Shown one piece after another: positions 29,677 through 38,721 of a DNA stretch of 64,000 nucleotides. The DNA comes from CAYTAU01 sp964442075. GTDB taxonomy: Bacteria; Bacteroidota; Bacteroidia; Bacteroidales; CAYTAU01. The position numbers and the translations under genes were made by a program. Location of the stretch: NCBI GenBank assembly GCA_964442075.1, contig CAYTWH010000018.1:5635-69634 (forward strand). The letters run 5' to 3'. Positions within the stretch are counted from its first letter, which is position 1; the number at the start of each line of letters is the position of its first letter. The notes under the pieces are model-generated. The model was not told where the DNA came from. It searched no databases and worked only from the letters and a program-made list of their open reading frames with translations.

Positions 29677-30540
29677 TTATGAAAATATAGGGAAATACAA
29701 ATCTGCAATTACAAAAACCGAGAATATAAGGCTTGCAATACCATTAGTAGTAAAAAAAGCAGCATTAATTCTGCTCAAATCGGTAGGTTTAATTATTATA
29801 TGTTGAAAAAAAAGAAGTCCGATAAATATAATAGCACCAATCCAATACAACAGATCAAAAGACCAATAATATCCTATAAATATTATAATTAATGCTGAAA
29901 TTATGTGAAGAAATATTGATAAAATCATGGCATTTTTTCTGCCTAAAAAACCCGGTATAGAGTGTAATTTCTGATTGTTATCAAAATTCTCATCTTGTAA
30001 AGAATAAACAATATCAAATCCACTAACCCAAAACAGGACAATAAAGCTAAAAAAAATTGGCAATAATGAAAATTCACCTGTTACAGATATATATGCTCCT
30101 ATGGGAGCTAATGATAAGCCCAAACCTAAAATAAAATGACAAAGTGAAGTAAATCGTTTTGTAAAACTATAACCCAAAATTACCAGTAAAGCAACAGGAG
30201 AAAGAAAAAGTGTTAATTGATTAATAAAATATGTGGTAATTATAAATAAAATTGAGTTGATAATAACAAATATAAGAGCTGAATTTGCGTTTATCAAGCC
30301 GTTTGGAATTTCTCTGTTAGATGTTCTTGGATTAATTACATCAATTTTTCTATCAATATATCTATTAAAAGACATAGCAGCATTTCGAGCAAATATCATG
30401 CAAAGAACAACATATAGCAATATCTTCCAGTCAAACGAAAGATCTTTGGTATGCAATGCAAGAAAAAACCCGATTAATGCAAAGGGCATTGCAAAAATAG
30501 TGTGGCTAAATTTTACTAATGATAAATATTTTGAAATCAT
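29677..30540 (-). CDS. UbiA-type polyprenyltransferase, probably menaquinone (futalosine pathway)
   Basis: A 287-residue integral membrane prenyltransferase with about eight to nine helices. The first aspartate-rich motif is SFNRYIDRKIDVINPRT followed by NREIPNG, and the second is DIVYSLQDENFDNNQ. Both bind the Mg2+-diphosphate of the polyprenyl donor. The NRxIDR form of the first motif, with NPRTxNRxIP, resembles MqnP of the futalosine menaquinone route or UbiA more than the NDxxD of MenA. The role is therefore attachment of a polyprenyl tail to an aromatic ring of a quinone precursor. No other quinone gene lies in the window, so the exact pathway is inferred. Confidence 0.8.
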   Translation of the reverse strand: MISKYLSLVKFSHTIFAMPFALIGFFLALHTKDLSFDWKILLYVVLCMIFARNAAMSFNRYIDRKIDVINPRTSNREIPNGLINANSALIFVIINSILFIITTYFINQLTLFLSPVALLVILGYSFTKRFTSLCHFILGLGLSLAPIGAYISVTGEFSLLPIFFSFIVLFWVSGFDIVYSLQDENFDNNQKLHSIPGFLGRKNAMILSIFLHIISALIIIFIGYYWSFDLLYWIGAIIFIGLLFFQHIIIKPTDLSRINAAFFTTNGIASLIFSVFVIADLYFPIFS

Positions 30541-30572
30541 AAAATAATAACAGGAATTTATTAAAAATAAAA

Positions 30573-32474
30573 TTATTCAATTGTTTGCTCAACTCCCTCC
30601 TCTTCTTTTACATACAAATCTTCTTCAGTAATTGAGTTTACATTAAATTCCTTATCATATCTAATTATAAACGCACCTGTATTTTCATAACCTCCAGTTT
30701 CATCTATTTTGTTGAACTTAAACTTACTTTGCAGGGTTTCAATTTTCAGACTATCTAAACATAACGGAAAATCAGTACCATAATTCATCAATGCGGTTAA
30801 AAAGTATTTAGTAACATCATAACCTGCAAAGCTATATGAGCCCGGTTCTCCTAAATATATTTTACGATATTGTTTTACAAACTCCTTTACATTATCATTA
30901 TCATAATCTACATAATAACTTGAAAACGAATTTAATTGCAATTTATGAAAATATTCTAATGATATATTTTCAAATTTAGTCCATACAGGAAAGCCGATTA
31001 AAGTAATATCGTAATCCTTATTATATTGAATAAAAATTCTTGTAACAACATCACTAACAAATGCCTGATCTGAAGAAGGAATTATTATTACATTACCGGT
31101 ATCTTTTAAAAGCAATGGGACAATTCCTTTAATACCTTTTTGTTTAAATGATATTTCCCTAATTAAAACATGGCTACTGCTATCGTTTAACGCAAAGGCA
31201 TTTAAGATTTTTGGTTTATATATTTCAATAAGGTCTAATTCTTCTTTTGTATCATTGTGAACTATTATAAAATTAGATTTCTGAGAATTACCTAAGAACT
31301 TAATTGCCTCATCTAACTGCGTATAAAACGATGGGACAACCTGAAATACAAATGGGTTACTTTTAGTCAGTTCTATATTTGATGACAATGGAGATATTAT
31401 ATTTATTTTATTTTTTCTTGCAAAATTTGCAACTATTGGAAATAGATCTGAATAAACCGGACCAATTATTAAATCCATTGTAGTCATTTCATTTTTTTTG
31501 AGAATTTCAAGAATAGCAAGCGTATCTCTCTCCGTATCATAAATATAAAGTTCTAAGTCAAGCCCTTTATTTTGTAAATTCTCAATTGCCAGCAATACTC
31601 CTTCGTAAAATTCCAAAAATGTTTTTTCCCTTACCTGTTTAATTTCTTTTAAATCCACCTCTTCACTCAAGATAATATCATCTTTAATAAACGGGAGCAT
31701 CAATGCAACTTTATATTTTACGGGGTTATTAGAATAATCTAAAACCGCACAATCATTAATTGCCGAATCTGAGACTAAAGAATCAACACTTAAGGTATCA
31801 ATAAAAACAGTGTCTGTAATTTCAACAATTCCAGGTACTTGCTTTTTAGGAATACGAACTACCATATCAAATTGTAAGCCTATTTTTTCAATTTCAGGGT
31901 TTGCACCAATTATCACTTCTTGAGAAAGACCATACTTTTTTGATAATGAATATAAAGTTTGCTTTTTAGCAACTTTATGATATATATATTTGTCATCCTC
32001 CTGTGGATATTTATCTTTTACCTTTTTAGGTTTAGCTATCTTTATTACTTGCCCGATTTGTAAACCTTTTTTTGCTTTAGGGTTTAATTTATAAATATCT
32101 TTTTCTTTAACATCATATTTCCGTGTTAAATAGTAAATAGTTTCTCCCTGTTTTACAGTATGATAATAATACTTATCTGTTTCTCTATTTTGGTATTTCT
32201 TTAAAGTTATTGGTATTTTTAAAGATTGTCCTTCTTGTATTCCATCAAAAACTTCATGGTTTTCCATTGCAATATCTCTTTGCATTACACCGTATGCTTT
32301 ACTTATTGCATAAACAGATTCTCCTTTTTTTACAATATGAATATAGTATGGTTTCCCTTTTATCATTACTTTTTTATCGGAACAAATAACTTTAACATTA
32401 TCACTTTGAGCATACAAAAAAGTATTTGCAAAAACTAATAAAACCAGTATCCCCAATATTTTTTTAAATTTCAT
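30573..32474 (-). CDS. Exported protein with three LysM domains and a periplasmic-binding-protein-like domain
   Basis: A 633-residue protein. A signal peptide (about 1-22, ending FLYAQS) is followed by three LysM modules: near residues 44-88 (HIVKKGESVYAISKAYGV), 103-146 (HTVKQGETIYYLTRKYDV) and 163-209 (HKVAKKQTLYSLSKKYGL). A linker leads to a type-1 periplasmic-binding fold (about 250-615) starting YKVALMLPF, with EFYEGVLLAIENL and DLIIGPVYSDLFPIV. LysM binds peptidoglycan; the second fold usually binds amino acids or similar ligands. No ABC transporter is nearby, so a cell-wall sensor or scaffold is more likely than a transport role. It ends 32 nt before the prenyltransferase start and may be co-transcribed with it. 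Confidence 0.85.
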   Translation of the reverse strand: MKFKKILGILVLLVFANTFLYAQSDNVKVICSDKKVMIKGKPYYIHIVKKGESVYAISKAYGVMQRDIAMENHEVFDGIQEGQSLKIPITLKKYQNRETDKYYYHTVKQGETIYYLTRKYDVKEKDIYKLNPKAKKGLQIGQVIKIAKPKKVKDKYPQEDDKYIYHKVAKKQTLYSLSKKYGLSQEVIIGANPEIEKIGLQFDMVVRIPKKQVPGIVEITDTVFIDTLSVDSLVSDSAINDCAVLDYSNNPVKYKVALMLPFIKDDIILSEEVDLKEIKQVREKTFLEFYEGVLLAIENLQNKGLDLELYIYDTERDTLAILEILKKNEMTTMDLIIGPVYSDLFPIVANFARKNKINIISPLSSNIELTKSNPFVFQVVPSFYTQLDEAIKFLGNSQKSNFIIVHNDTKEELDLIEIYKPKILNAFALNDSSSHVLIREISFKQKGIKGIVPLLLKDTGNVIIIPSSDQAFVSDVVTRIFIQYNKDYDITLIGFPVWTKFENISLEYFHKLQLNSFSSYYVDYDNDNVKEFVKQYRKIYLGEPGSYSFAGYDVTKYFLTALMNYGTDFPLCLDSLKIETLQSKFKFNKIDETGGYENTGAFIIRYDKEFNVNSITEEDLYVKEEEGVEQTIE

Positions 32475-32715
32475 TCAAATAATTTTATAAGAAGTAGAAA
32501 ATCAAATTTGATTATTTTATAATTACAATTTATATAGCAAAAGTAAATAAACAATAATTTATAACATGATAAAAATTAAAAAATATGTAATATTTGTAAC
32601 TATTCTCAATACTATATCAATTTATAAAATACTAACAACAGTTTGTTAATTAATCATTTTATATTGCATAAAAATTAAAAGAAATAGTTATTATTTTTGT
32701 GAAAAATTGCAATAA

Positions 32716-33015
32716 ATGAAATTTGAAAAGAAAAAAATATTTCCAATACTTAAAAATAAGTATTTTATTGTTTCGATTGCATTTTTGGTTTTCATTATTT
32801 TTTTTGACAACGACAGCTTTATTGAAAGACATAAAAGCATGAAAAAACTAAAAGAACTGGAAAAACAAAAAGAATTTTATCGCAGTGAAATAGGCAAAAA
32901 TAAGATAAGACTCATTGAGCTACAAACAGATAAAGACAACCTTGAAAAATTTGCACGCGAAGAATATCTTATGAAAAAACCAAATGAGGATATTTTTGTG
33001 ATAATTGAAGAGTAA
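32716..33015 (+). CDS. Septum formation initiator, DivIC/FtsB type
   Basis: A 99-residue bitopic membrane protein with a short cytoplasmic basic N-terminus, one membrane helix (about 17-34, FIVSIAFLVFIIFF), a coiled coil (about 40-78, MKKLKELEKQKEFYRSEIGK), then the family's KFAREEYLMKKPNEDIFVI ending. FtsB/DivIC links FtsL and FtsQ in the divisome. A TAnnTTTG box (TATTTTTG, 32692-32699) lies 16 nt before the start. It is a single-gene unit, divergent from the LysM gene. Confidence 0.88.
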   Translation: MKFEKKKIFPILKNKYFIVSIAFLVFIIFFDNDSFIERHKSMKKLKELEKQKEFYRSEIGKNKIRLIELQTDKDNLEKFAREEYLMKKPNEDIFVIIEE

Positions 33016-33101
33016 TTCCAAATGCCTAAAGTTATTACTAATATTAGAACAAACTCACAAAAGTGAATTATAAAATCGTAAATATAAAATTGAAAATTGG
33101 C

Positions 33102-33614
33102 TTATTTATACCAACTAGCATACATCATGTAACTATTGGCTATTCGTTCTATTTCGCCTTGTAACAAGTCAGGGCTTAATGTTTTTATTTTTTTTGCGGG
33201 TACTCCTCCGTAAACACTGCCCGATTCTACTTTCATTCCTTTTGAAACAACCGACCCTGCTGCTATAATACAATTACTTTCTATAACAGCATTATCCATT
33301 ATTATTGCACCCATACCTATTAAAACATTATCATAAATAGTGCATCCGTGAATAACAGCATTATGAGCTATTGAAACATTATTGCCAATATTAGTTGGTG
33401 CTATTTTGTATGTACCATGTATTGTTGCATTATCCTGAATATTTACCCTGTCTCCTATTTTAATATAATGAACATCACCTCTGACAACCGCATTGAACCA
33501 TACAGAGCATTCATTGCCCATTGTTACATCACCTATAATTGTTGCATTTTCAGCAAAAAAACAATCTTTTCCAAAAACAGGTTTTTTGCCTCTTATGTTT
33601 TTTATTAACGCCAT
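33102..33614 (-). CDS. Gamma-carbonic-anhydrase-family left-handed beta-helix protein
   Basis: About 170 residues from the ATG at 33614 (MALIKNIRGKKPVFG). An upstream in-frame start would add 19 residues unlike the family, so the inner start is preferred. Hexapeptide repeats form the left-handed beta-helix, and the metal-binding histidines are likely in ATIHGTYK and SIAHNAVIHGC. WFNAVVRGDVHYIKIG and AGSVVSKGMKVESGSVYGGV are typical of the YrdA/PaaY/CaiE group. Some members hydrate CO2; many have no known activity. It lies alone, between DivIC and the DUF5684 genes. Confidence 0.85.
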   Translation of the reverse strand: MALIKNIRGKKPVFGKDCFFAENATIIGDVTMGNECSVWFNAVVRGDVHYIKIGDRVNIQDNATIHGTYKIAPTNIGNNVSIAHNAVIHGCTIYDNVLIGMGAIIMDNAVIESNCIIAAGSVVSKGMKVESGSVYGGVPAKKIKTLSPDLLQGEIERIANSYMMYASWYK

Positions 33615-33694
33615 AATGTTGTTTTGTTGTAATGGTTTATTTTCTTTGCCAGTACTATATAGTTTCTTCAATTGAACAATGAAACCCTATTATT

Positions 33695-34048
33695 CTATTC
33701 AACACCTACATATTTAGATTTTCCAAAACCTAAAATGGGCCAGAAAACTATAGGTAATAAAATTAATCCAACAGCAAAACCGCCTGTTTTACCAAAAGCT
33801 TTAGAAATTTCTATCATTACAATTATCATAATTACAATATTTACAATTGGTAACATAAATAAGAAAATCCACCACCATTCCTTGCCTGCAATCTCTAATA
33901 AAATTATTGTGTTGTAAATTGGAATTAAAACAGCCCAACCAGGTTTCCCTGCTTTTGTATATACTTTCCACTATGCAATAATTAAAAAAACTCCAATTGC
34001 AAAAGCAAACAAAAAATAAAAAACGAAAAAAATGAAATAACCTCCCAT
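33695..34048 (-). pseudogene. DUF5684-like membrane protein gene with in-frame TAG
   Basis: A 118-codon frame from an ATG at 34048 to a TAG at 33695, with a premature TAG at 33973-33971 (codon 26). Across the stop it aligns with the first 115 residues of the neighbouring gene: GVFLIIA-stop-WKVYTKAGKPGW here against AVFIIIARWKIYIKAGWQGW there. It continues with LIPIYNTIILLEIAGKEWWW and ISKAFGKTGGFAVGLILLP, the DUF5684 pattern with three to four membrane helices. No start codon follows soon after the stop, so a trimmed product is unlikely. Sequence error or recent decay would both explain it. The upstream neighbour is intact, so the pair looks like a tandem duplicate. Confidence 0.75.
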
Positions 34049-34096
34049 AACTTACAAAATTTTAAAATTAATACTAATATATATATTTATAAAAAC

Positions 34097-34837
34097 TTAA
34101 TCATACCAGTCGCCCGCATCTTCATAATCATCATAATAATCGTAATCGTCATAGTCATATAAATCATAATAATCTCGCATCATAAACTGTGCATTATTAT
34201 AACCATATATGCTAAGACCAATTGCAATAATAGAAATTAGAATTACTGCTGTTGCAAACGATCTTTTAACATTTGCCTTTACTGCAAATACAAGTCCAAG
34301 TGCTCCTAATATCAAAGCTGCAGTTCCCGGCCATATAGCATGTACAGAAACCCATACATCATCATAATAATTACTAAAGGCAGAAGCTGACATTATTAAA
34401 GCAATTATGCTTAAAACAAGACCTGCAATACTTAATCCTTTTAAGGGTTTTGAACCCTCTGTTTGTATTTGTGTTTGTTTTGGTTCTGTATCGTGGTATT
34501 TAGCTTTTCCAAAAGCAAGTATCGGTATAAATACAAGAGGTAATAATATCAGGCCAACTGCAAAACTACCTGGTTTACCAAATGCTTTAGATAATCCTAC
34601 CATTACAATTATTGAAATAACAATATTCACTATCGGTATAAAATAAAAAAATATCCACCACCATTCTTTACCTGCAATTTTTAAAAGAACAATTGTACTG
34701 TAAACAGGAATTAAAGCCTCCCAGCCTTGCCATCCTGCCTTTATATATATTTTCCATCTCGCAATTATTATAAAAACAGCGATACTAAAAGCAATAAAAT
34801 ATATTATTATTATTAATAAAATTAAAAAACCATCCAT
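34097..34837 (-). CDS. DUF5684 domain membrane protein
   Basis: A 246-residue membrane protein. The first about 115 residues form the DUF5684 unit (RWKIYIKAGWQGWEALIPVY, AGKEWWWIFFYFIPIVNIVI, SKAFGKPGSFAVGLILLP) with four helices. A hydrophilic linker near 120-130 is followed by three more helices (about 135-210). The C-terminus is a striking acidic, tyrosine-rich tail (DLYDYDDYDYYDDYEDAGDW). The function of the family is unknown; in other species the domain often sits beside signal peptidases or redox proteins. A shorter broken copy lies 48 nt downstream. Confidence 0.75.
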   Translation of the reverse strand: MDGFLILLIIIIYFIAFSIAVFIIIARWKIYIKAGWQGWEALIPVYSTIVLLKIAGKEWWWIFFYFIPIVNIVISIIVMVGLSKAFGKPGSFAVGLILLPLVFIPILAFGKAKYHDTEPKQTQIQTEGSKPLKGLSIAGLVLSIIALIMSASAFSNYYDDVWVSVHAIWPGTAALILGALGLVFAVKANVKRSFATAVILISIIAIGLSIYGYNNAQFMMRDYYDLYDYDDYDYYDDYEDAGDWYD

Positions 34838-34967
34838 TTGAATTTAGTTTTTAATTAAAAATTACCCAAATGTAACTAATTTATTTTAAATTTTTATTCT
34901 AAACTTACGAATTTTATTTAGCTTTGAAAATTACTTCACACAAAACATTATTAGTAAGATATAGCAA

Positions 34968-36317
34968 ATGAGAGACCTGACCGTAGGTAAGGAGGGAAAG
35001 TTAATTTTCAAATTTGCAATCCCAATGCTTATCGGAAATCTTTTTCAGCAACTTTATGTTATTGTTGATAGAATTATTATTGGCAATTCTCATATAGGAG
35101 AAGAAGGTCTGGCTGCAATTGGCAATGCTTTTCCTATTATATTTTCATTAATTGCATTTGTTATTGGTATTTCAGTTGGTTTTAATGTTGTTATTGCACA
35201 ATATTTTGGTGCTAAAAGAATGGATAAGGTTAAAAGTGCGGTTGACACAATTAATGTTTTTTTAATTTTTGCTTCTGTTATTGTTACGATTCTTGGTTTA
35301 ACCTTAAGTACTCCATTATATAATTTAATTAATGTACCGGAAACAATAATACCGCAAACAAGAGCATACACAAATATTTATTTTATTGGAATTATTGCTT
35401 TTTTCGGGTTTCATGGAATAAGTGCAATATTGCGTGGTTTGGGCGATTCCAAAACTCCACTTGTATTTATGGTTATATCAACAATTATAAATATAATTCT
35501 AGACTGGCTTTTTATAATAAAATTCCAAATGGATATTCAGTGGGCTGCAATTGCTACAATTATAGCACAGGGAAGCGTTTTTATTGCAGCTATTATATAT
35601 TTAAACAAAACACATAAAATAATAAAATTTTCTTTTGCAAGGTTTAATTTCAATATGGAAATTTTTAAACACAGTATGCGAATTGGTTTACCAACAGGTT
35701 TTCAATCTACATTTGTTGGTATTGGCATGATAGCATTAATGGCAATTGTTAATCCTTATGGAAAAGATGTTATTGCAGCATTTACAATAGCGGGTAGTCT
35801 TGATGCTCTGGCTGCTATGCCGGCAATGAATTTTGCTTCTGCATTATCTACATTTGTAGGACAAAATCTTGGTGCAAACAAACAGCATAGGGTAAAAAAG
35901 GGCTTATTAACCACACTGCTTTCAACAGCAATTATATCGGGAACCGTTACAATTATTGTTTTTTTCTTTGGTGAAAATATTATGGGCGCTTTTACACAAG
36001 ATGCTAATGTTATTAAAATTGGAGTAGAATATCTTACTATTGTCAGCTCTTTTTATATAGTATTTTCAACCATGTTTGTATTTGCTGGAGTTTTACGCGG
36101 TGCCGGCGATACTTTAATACCAATGTTTATTACTATGTTTTCTTTATGGATAATTAGAATTCCGTTGTCGTATATACTATCAAAAACAGAACTTAGTATA
36201 AGTGGAATATGGTGGGGAGTTCCAATGGCTTGGGTAATTGGCATGAGTTTTACTTTCTTATATTACCTGACAGGCAGATGGAAGAAAAAAGTAATTGTTA
36301 AACCTGTGAGTTATTAG
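34968..36317 (+). CDS. MATE family efflux transporter
   Basis: A 449-residue exporter with 12 predicted membrane helices in two similar halves. Typical marks are KFAIPMLIGNLFQQLYVIVD and RIIIGNSHIGEEGLAAIGNA at the N-terminus and FASALSTFVGQNLGANK at the start of the second half. MATE proteins use Na+ or H+ gradients to pump cationic drugs and metabolites out. The length is usual. It is a single-gene unit; a TAGCTTTG box at 34919-34926 may be its -7 promoter element. No regulator gene is next to it. Confidence 0.9.
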   Translation: MRDLTVGKEGKLIFKFAIPMLIGNLFQQLYVIVDRIIIGNSHIGEEGLAAIGNAFPIIFSLIAFVIGISVGFNVVIAQYFGAKRMDKVKSAVDTINVFLIFASVIVTILGLTLSTPLYNLINVPETIIPQTRAYTNIYFIGIIAFFGFHGISAILRGLGDSKTPLVFMVISTIINIILDWLFIIKFQMDIQWAAIATIIAQGSVFIAAIIYLNKTHKIIKFSFARFNFNMEIFKHSMRIGLPTGFQSTFVGIGMIALMAIVNPYGKDVIAAFTIAGSLDALAAMPAMNFASALSTFVGQNLGANKQHRVKKGLLTTLLSTAIISGTVTIIVFFFGENIMGAFTQDANVIKIGVEYLTIVSSFYIVFSTMFVFAGVLRGAGDTLIPMFITMFSLWIIRIPLSYILSKTELSISGIWWGVPMAWVIGMSFTFLYYLTGRWKKKVIVKPVSY

Positions 36318-36404
36318 GAATTTGGGGGTTGAGCAAGGTTTTGATTATGGTGCGTTTGGTATTTCAACGCTCTAATCTTTCAATTTTCTACTATTATTGT
36401 TTAT

Positions 36405-37406
36405 TTATTCCAGCACAACCTTCTCAACAGCCACTCCTTTATTTGTAGTTACTTTTATAATGTAAATACCTTTAGTTTCTTGACTTAGGTCTATTTCGTT
36501 TTCAGTACCAATGTAGACCTTTCTGCCTTCAATATTCATTATTTCAATACTCTCAATGTTTTCTGCCTTAATAGTAATTATACTTGTTGTGGGGTTGGGA
36601 AAAATAATCATATTTGAATTAATATCAACTTCATTATATGATAATGTGCAATCAATATTTACAAATTGAAAACTACTACAATTTGAACCAAAATGTTCTG
36701 TGGTTGTTGCAGAACCCCAAAAACCATTAGGATAAATGCCAGAATCATCAAAACTCATATCAATAGTTGTTTGATTAGCGATATCTAATTCATATATATT
36801 ATTTTCACTACTAAAAGTAAGAATTGTTTCTTCATTGCATTCTGCAAAAGTATTTGAAAGACCTAAGAAAAATTCTGTAGTATCCACCATAGGACAATGA
36901 ATAGTTACTAAACTATTATTTTGCAAATTAAATGCTTTGATATTAAAATCTGTCAAACTTTGAAAAATCAAGTTGCCCTTATAGAATGTTAAATCACCAG
37001 GAGTAGGATGTTCAACATCAAACACAAACTCGGCTGTGTCAGTCAATATATTATACTTTGATAATTTTCCATCTATATTAATTGAGTATAGTTCATAATC
37101 ATTGCTACAAACCAAACCAGGATTACTTGTTGGATATGGAAGTTGTCCTATTAATGTTGCAGTACTACTAATAGTATCTATTTCATATATATTTTCAGAA
37201 CTTATTCCATAAAAAGTACCAGATGGTGAAATTGCTATATCTTGAAATGAATTTGGAATATTGATTTCAAATGCAAAAGATAAAGTAGTATCTGGATTTA
37301 GCTTATAAACAGATGGTGGAATTGAGCCAAGAAGGACATAGGTTTCTTGAGCATTTATAATAAGAGTTATAAATAGTGTGATTGTTAGAAGTAAAAGTTT
37401 TTTCAT
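36405..37406 (-). CDS. Secreted protein with T9SS type A sorting domain
   Basis: A 333-residue protein with signal peptide (about 1-19, ending LIINAQ). Residues 20-240 form repeated beta-propeller-like blades, such as PPSVYKLNPDTTLSFAFEI, GTFYGISSENIYEID and YELYSINIDGKLSKYN. The last about 75 residues are the T9SS type A (Por secretion) domain: IIFPNPTTSIITIKA, IEIMNIEGRKVY, TKGIYIIKVTTNKG, VEKVVLE. Known domains of this type direct export across the outer membrane and are then cleaved. The ligand of the propeller is unknown. The cassette-like element starts 23 nt upstream of its start codon. Confidence 0.85.
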   Translation of the reverse strand: MKKLLLLTITLFITLIINAQETYVLLGSIPPSVYKLNPDTTLSFAFEINIPNSFQDIAISPSGTFYGISSENIYEIDTISSTATLIGQLPYPTSNPGLVCSNDYELYSINIDGKLSKYNILTDTAEFVFDVEHPTPGDLTFYKGNLIFQSLTDFNIKAFNLQNNSLVTIHCPMVDTTEFFLGLSNTFAECNEETILTFSSENNIYELDIANQTTIDMSFDDSGIYPNGFWGSATTTEHFGSNCSSFQFVNIDCTLSYNEVDINSNMIIFPNPTTSIITIKAENIESIEIMNIEGRKVYIGTENEIDLSQETKGIYIIKVTTNKGVAVEKVVLE

Positions 37407-37428
37407 AATTGTTTATTTTTATACTTGG

Positions 37429-38117
37429 TAACGTTTAGCTAAACTACGTTTTAATGAAGTTTAGGTTTTGTTAGGCACTAGGATTTATTTATTTAACTTG
37501 TTTTTTGTAACTTCGTTATAATACTCCTTCCCATTTTTTTTAATAACCAATTTCTCATTTCTAACAACAATATCACCGAAATAAGAAGACTCTTTATCTA
37601 AATCTTTTAGTATTATTACGGAATCATTTTTAGTTTCAAATTTTCCTATATAATTCACATGAAGAAATAATAATGCCTCTTCAGATATTTCAAAATTATT
37701 ATTCTCGTATAATCTTAGTTCCCCAGATGACATATCATTCAAAAAATTACTTGAAAAAATTATTTCACCCTTAATCTTATTACTTATTCCAGCTACTAAA
37801 TCAAATATTGGAAGTAAAAAGATAATTAATATAAATATTCCCTTATAATTCTTTTTACAAAAAACATTATTAAAAGTACTGCACATGGAACTATTGTAAA
37901 AAATCCAACAGCTCCAATTAACCATGTTAGAGGGCCAATATTTATTATATAGAATCTAAAAACCAGGATATATATTAAATACCCTAGAAATAAAACTAAA
38001 CCTATAATAATTTCCTTCTTCATACTTGTGCCTAACGTTAGAATAACATGCATTAATGCACCTTATATCTCTTATAGCTACTTTTGTTAATTTTGTTAAA
38101 TCTTTGATAATATTTAA
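37429..38117. mobile_element. Cassette-like element 1: single gene between matched inverted repeats
   Basis: Left end: TAACGTTTAGCTAAAC (37429-37444), then TACGTTTTAATG and, 37 nt from the palindrome start, the arm GTTAGGCAC (37470-37478). Right end: the complementary arm GTGCCTAAC (38028-38036), ATTAATGC, CCTTAT, TTATAGCTAC (38072-38081) and TTTTGTTAATTTTGTTAAAT (38082-38101). Element 2 at 54011-55020 has the same outer blocks at nearly the same distances. No integrase or transposase gene is inside. The similarity to integron cassettes is only in layout. Confidence 0.55.
37485..38023 (-). pseudogene. Unknown membrane protein gene with an apparent frameshift
   Basis: A start at 38023 (MKKEIIIGLVLFLGYLIYIL) gives two or three membrane helices and then ends at 37826 in a short unrelated tail. 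A second open frame, -1 relative to the first, carries on at the run of five A at 37856-37852: from FFVK it would read KNYKGIFILIIFLLPIFDLV (a further helix) and then a soluble domain ending EYYNEVTKNKLNK at 37485. One extra A would join them into one protein of about 180 residues. This could be a real mutation, a sequence error, or less likely programmed slippage, since no X-XXY-YYZ heptamer is in frame. It is the only gene in cassette-like element 1. Confidence 0.6.
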
Positions 38118-38219
38118 TAAAACCGACAACAAACATTTGTAATTATTTGTTATAGGATAATATTATTTTTAAACATTTACCAAAAGTAATAAAAAAAAGA
38201 ATAACAAACAAAGCTGTAT

Positions 38220-38289
38220 GACCTCTCCTAAATCCTCTCCTAAAAGGAGAGGACTTTTCTCCCCTCTTAGGGGAGATAAAAGAGGGGTC
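38220..38289. repeat. Intergenic double-hairpin element
   Basis: Two back-to-back hairpins, TCCTCTCCT/AGGAGAGGA (38233-38253) and CTCCCCT/AGGGGAG (38259-38275), lie inside outer ends GACCTCTCC and GAGGGGTC. It looks like a small REP/MITE-like element; a degraded relative may be at 57731-57759. The rest of 38118-38460 shows no gene. Confidence 0.6.
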
Positions 38290-38460
38290 TTCAATCTTTT
38301 CTTAAAATAGATTTGCTTTTTTTAAATTTATTTTGTATATTTGGTTTTTAAATTTATCAATTAAAATACACGTTCTTTTAAATCATGATTTTGTTTTTTG
38401 TTTTTTTAAACAATATGAGCTAGGATATTCTTTATTTTTTATAAAATATTCTCTTTTCCA

Positions 38461-38647
38461 TGTCGGAGTATTATGTTTCCTGTAGGAATATCTTCTTTCC
38501 CATGTCGGAATATTATGTTTCCTGTAGGAATATCCTCTTTCCTATGTGGGAATATCATGTTTCCTGTAGGAATATCCTCTTTCCCATGTGGGAATATTAT
38601 GTTTCCTGTAGGAATATCCTCTTTCCCATGTGGGAATATCATGTTGC
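38461..38647. repeat. 42-bp tandem repeat array (two 21-bp halves), about 4.5 units
   Basis: The 42-bp unit starts TGTCGGA or TGTGGGA at 38461, 38503, 38545 and onward. Each unit contains two palindromic words, TTCCTGTAGGAA and TTCCCATGTGGGAA, so it consists of two degenerate halves of 20-22 bp. Several frames stay open through it because the period is a multiple of three, but no credible gene is seen. It ends 75 nt before the gene at 38722. Confidence 0.85.
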
Positions 38648-38721
38648 ACGAATAAACACAGAGTTATATATGGCTAACAATCAGTTATTTTTAAATATTA
38701 ATCATTGAAATTAATAATATT

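Noticed and set aside
33672..33917. Plus-strand frame antisense to the DUF5684 pseudogene
   Set aside because: The minus strand aligns with the neighbouring DUF5684 protein, so the plus-strand frame is a shadow.
37485..38023. Programmed -1 frameshift
   Set aside because: The in-frame codons GTA AAA AGA do not form a standard slippery heptamer, and no strong downstream hairpin was seen. A plain frameshift or sequence error is simpler.
38461..38647. CRISPR array
   Set aside because: Repeats are contiguous or split into similar halves, with no unique spacers, and no cas gene is in the window. The same holds for 53513-53740 and 63751-63918.
38439..38708. Open frames with 14-residue repeats on both strands through the first array
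   Set aside because: A 42-bp period without stops leaves several frames open by chance; composition is odd, no homology is recognised, and the frames end at the array edges.
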